From: Actinophytocola sp963727495
GTDB lineage: Bacteria; Actinomycetota; Actinomycetes; Mycobacteriales; Pseudonocardiaceae
NCBI GenBank assembly: GCA_963727495.1
Contig: CAVSGQ010000005.1
Location: forward strand, 248,001 to 312,000
Length of the DNA stretch: 64,000 nt
Direction: 5' to 3'
The position numbers were made by a program, and so were the translations under genes. The notes under the pieces are model-generated. The model was not told the DNA's origin, did no database searches, and was given only the letters and a program-made list of their open reading frames with translations. Shown piece by piece: positions 61,625 to 64,000 of this stretch (its first letter is position 1; every line of letters begins with the position of its first letter).

Positions 61625-63598
61625 ATGTCCTCCTTACCCCTGCGCCGCGCCCTGCTGTGCGCGGCACTCGCCGGCCTCGCCGGTGCGCTGATCGCCCCAC
61701 CCGCGGCGGCCACCACCCCCGGTGCGCCGCCGCACGTCGTGGGCACCCACACCGAACCCGTCTACGACTACGCCGGCGCGATCCGCGAGAGCGTCTGGGT
61801 GACGACGTCGCTGGACAACGACCGCGACGGCACACCGGACAAGGTGGCCGTGGACCTGATCCGGCCGCGGGAGCCCGCCGAGGCGGGCGTGCGGATCCCG
61901 GTCATCATGGACTCCTCGCCGTACTACCAGTGCTGCGGGCGGGGCAACGAGAGCGAGCTGAAGTCCTACGCCGCCGACGGCACGGTGACGAAGTTCCCGC
62001 TGTTCTACGACAACTACTTCGTGCCGCGCGGGTACGCCTTCGCCGCGGTGGACTTCCCCGGCACCAGCCGGTCCACCGGGTGCGGTGACGTCGGCGGCCG
62101 CGAGGAGATCCTCGGCACGAAGGCCGTCATCGACTGGCTCAACGGGCGCGCGGACGCGACCTACGCCGACGGCAGCCCGGCCCGCGCGGACTGGACCACC
62201 GGCGCGGTCGGCATGATCGGCAAGTCGTGGGACGGCTCGGTGGCCAACGGCGTGGCGGCCACCGGCGTCGAGGGTCTGAAGACGGTCGTGCCGATCTCGG
62301 CGATCTCCAGCTGGTACGACTACTACCGCGACAACGGCGTGCCCTACACCACCGACTACGGGCCGGCGTGGCTGTCCGGGTACGTCGACGGGCGACCGCC
62401 GCAGGTGTGCGCGCCGGTGCGCGACGAACTGCTCGCCGGCTCGGAGAACGCGACCGGGAACTACAACGCCTTCTGGGCGCGGCGCGACTTCGTGCCGGAC
62501 GCGCGCACGGTGCGGGCGAGCGTGTTCGTCGCGCACGGCATCAACGACCTGAACGTGGAGACCAAGCACTTCGCGCGGTGGTGGGACGCGCTCGCGAAGG
62601 CGGGCGTGCCGCGCAAGATCTGGCTGGGCCGGCCCGGGCACGTGGACCCGTTCGACTACCGGCGCGCCGAGTGGGTGTCGACACTGCACCGCTGGTTCGA
62701 CTACTGGCTGCAGGGCCTGGACAACGGCATCATGCGCGAGCCGCAGGCCTCGATCGAGCGCCGGCCCGACGTGTGGGTGAACGAGCCGACCTGGCCCGCC
62801 CGGGGCGCGTTCTCGCTGCCGGTCTCGCTCGGCGGTGGGAACGGCGACGGCACCGGCGGCACGCTCGGCCTGCGGCCCACCCGGCCGGGCACGTCGGTGA
62901 CCGTCACCGACGTCCCCGGGCTGCTCGAGTCCGCAGCGGTGTCCGCGCCGAACGAGGCGCGCGCCGGGCGCCGGGTGTTCCTGTCCGCGCCGCTGCGGCG
63001 GGACCTGCGGATCAGCGGGACGCCGACGGTGACGCTGCGGATCCGCGTGGACCGGCCGGACACCGAGCTGTCCGCCCGGCTGGTCGACTACGGCACCGCG
63101 GAGCGGATCGACTACATGAGCCCGGGGGCGGGCATCCGGACCGTGGGCACGGAGTCCTGCTGGGGCGCGTCCACCGCGGCGGACGACGCCTGCTACCGGG
63201 ACACGGTGAAGAACGTGGTCACCTCCGACCTCGGCGTGCTGACCCGCGGCTGGGTCGACGCGGCGCACCGCGACTCGCTGACCCGGCCGGCGCCGCTGCG
63301 CCCGGGGCGCTGGTACACGGTGACCTGGCGGCTGCACGCCTACGACACCGTGCTGCCGGCCGGGCGGGTGCTGGGCCTGGTGCTGACGCTGAGCGACACG
63401 CAGTTCACCGAGCCCGCGAGCACCGGGGCCACGGTCGAGGTCGACCTCGGGCGCAGCCGGCTCGGCCTGCCGGTGTCGCTGCGGCCGGGCGCCACGGCGC
63501 TGCCGGACGTCGCGGTCGCGCCGCGGGTCGCCGCGGTCGCCCCGGCGGCCGGCGCGCCCGCGGTCGCGAGCGAGGGCCGCCGGCGCACCTTCCGCTGA
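61625..63598 (+). CDS. Secreted X-Pro dipeptidyl-peptidase/CocE-like S15 hydrolase
   Basis: A 657-residue exported protein: signal MSSLPLRRALLCAALAGLAGALIAPPAAAT, then an S15 family hydrolase with SVWVTTSLDNDRDGTPDKVAVDL, nucleophile Ser in MIGKSWDGS near residue 201, Asp near FVAHGINDLNVE and His in GRPGHVDPF. A C-terminal jelly-roll (X-Pro_dipept_C) ends TLSDTQF. It would cleave X-Pro dipeptides or ester/amide bonds outside the cell. ATG 61625 begins the signal; the terminator at 63613 ends it. Confidence 0.88.
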   Translation: MSSLPLRRALLCAALAGLAGALIAPPAAATTPGAPPHVVGTHTEPVYDYAGAIRESVWVTTSLDNDRDGTPDKVAVDLIRPREPAEAGVRIPVIMDSSPYYQCCGRGNESELKSYAADGTVTKFPLFYDNYFVPRGYAFAAVDFPGTSRSTGCGDVGGREEILGTKAVIDWLNGRADATYADGSPARADWTTGAVGMIGKSWDGSVANGVAATGVEGLKTVVPISAISSWYDYYRDNGVPYTTDYGPAWLSGYVDGRPPQVCAPVRDELLAGSENATGNYNAFWARRDFVPDARTVRASVFVAHGINDLNVETKHFARWWDALAKAGVPRKIWLGRPGHVDPFDYRRAEWVSTLHRWFDYWLQGLDNGIMREPQASIERRPDVWVNEPTWPARGAFSLPVSLGGGNGDGTGGTLGLRPTRPGTSVTVTDVPGLLESAAVSAPNEARAGRRVFLSAPLRRDLRISGTPTVTLRIRVDRPDTELSARLVDYGTAERIDYMSPGAGIRTVGTESCWGASTAADDACYRDTVKNVVTSDLGVLTRGWVDAAHRDSLTRPAPLRPGRWYTVTWRLHAYDTVLPAGRVLGLVLTLSDTQFTEPASTGATVEVDLGRSRLGLPVSLRPGATALPDVAVAPRVAAVAPAAGAPAVASEGRRRTFR

Positions 63599-63612
63599 CC
63601 CGCCATCGCGCG

Positions 63613-63652
63613 ACGGCGCCTTCCCCGCCCGGCGAGGCGGGGGAGGCGCCGT
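63613..63652 (+). terminator. Terminator after the S15 hydrolase
   Basis: A 17-bp stem (ACGGCGCCTTCCCCGCC with its complement, one G-T pair) and a 6-base loop, 15 bases past the stop codon. Very strong. Confidence 0.85.
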
Positions 63653-63768
63653 TCCGCGTGCGGGCCGCCGGCGGTCGTAACCAACTCGTGATGTCCACGA
63701 TGTATCTCCCGACAGCCGTTCGACTCGTGCAAGGGCAGTGGTCGCGTGCCCAGAGAAGGGGAGGTCTC

Positions 63769-64000
63769 ATGGACTTCTACATCCGTCGCAACTCGCACGA
63801 CGAAGGTCTTGGCAACGGCGTGCCGGGCGTGCCGGAGAAACTGCTCGCGAGGCATCGCGCGCGCGTGCTCAAACCGGCGGACCCGATGTACTACACGACC
63901 GGTCCGGCGCCCACGGCGACGGGCTACCGCGCCGACGTCCTGCGCATCCCGCGCTCGGTGGACCGCGCGGTCATCGAACGGAGTCTCAACGCCATCAACC
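63769..64000 (+). CDS. 5' part of an unrecognised gene (runs off window)
   Basis: ATG 63769 with GGGGAGG 6-12 bases upstream opens a frame to the window end: MDFYIRRNSHDEGLGNGVPGVPEKLLARHRARVLKPADPM ... VLRIPRSVDRAVIERSLNAIN. The last stretch (VLRIPRSVDRAVIERSLNAI) looks like a beta-alpha element, perhaps the start of a prodomain. No signal peptide and no family recognised. Only 77 codons are visible. Confidence 0.6.
   Translation, partial: MDFYIRRNSHDEGLGNGVPGVPEKLLARHRARVLKPADPMYYTTGPAPTATGYRADVLRIPRSVDRAVIERSLNAIN

Overview
The window is very GC-rich (about 70% or more), nearly every real gene shows strong third-position G/C bias, GTG starts are common, and many neighbouring genes overlap by 4 bases. 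The gene content fits a filamentous actinomycete of the Pseudonocardiales, most likely Amycolatopsis or a close relative: a conservon-type signalling operon, LAL-type giant regulators, a KstR-type steroid operator, F420-type luciferase-like and MMPL proteins. This placement is inference; no rRNA or tRNA gene is visible. The window looks like accessory or peripheral chromosome rather than core housekeeping DNA.

Layout. 0-7 kb: the 3' end of a YfhO-like membrane protein, a dienelactone hydrolase pair, a gene remnant, an inverted-repeat island, HrpB-type helicase and an acyltransferase-3/SGNH membrane protein. 7-13.5 kb: secreted HNH nuclease, a large cyclase-like/AAA regulator without a recognisable DNA-binding domain, an HSL-family hydrolase with divergent TetR, and a second TetR facing a heterodimeric ABC exporter (13.5-17.1 kb). 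17-23.4 kb: a second repeat island, an arylsulfotransferase-like lipoprotein, remnants, a lipoprotein and a cvnABC conservon operon apparently lacking cvnD. 23.5-34.2 kb: DUF485/ActP-type symporter, a VOC protein with a 24-bp palindrome upstream, an overlooked 42-residue secreted peptide, a LAL regulator, three alpha/beta hydrolases, a STAS protein and two gene fragments. 34.2-40 kb: a stand-alone LigD phosphoesterase domain, an SDR/MarR divergent pair with a perfect operator, a luciferase-like oxidoreductase, and a three-gene operon (DUF1214, sulfotransferase, SDR) behind an exact KstR-type operator. 40-44.8 kb: a third repeat island, an MMPL transporter and a DUF4331 cluster.

The most unusual block is 44.9-49.3 kb: a TIR-LysM fusion protein translationally coupled to gp25, baseplate-J and tail-protein-I genes, with a tail-sheath-like gene converging on them. 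It looks like a stripped-down extracellular contractile injection system with no tube, spike, ATPase or capsid gene in view.

49.4-61.5 kb holds DhaKLM (with HPr fused to DhaM) and then an osmoprotectant block: choline dehydrogenase-like GMC enzyme, betaine-aldehyde dehydrogenase, a glycine-betaine ABC importer whose permease is a tandem-duplicated single polypeptide, and a DUF3311/solute-symporter pair. Three more genes elsewhere in the window and all of betA, proV, proW and proX carry single-base frameshifts, nearly all of them one extra G or C, yet betB between them is clean. This is either a local sequence-quality problem or selective decay. The window ends with a secreted CocE/X-Pro-peptidase-like protein, its strong terminator and the start of an unrecognised gene.

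Four intergenic islands (about 2.1, 17.2, 40.1 and 59.4 kb) share a GCGAGTC-type core repeated head-to-tail and then inverted; they are the main non-coding structure of the window.
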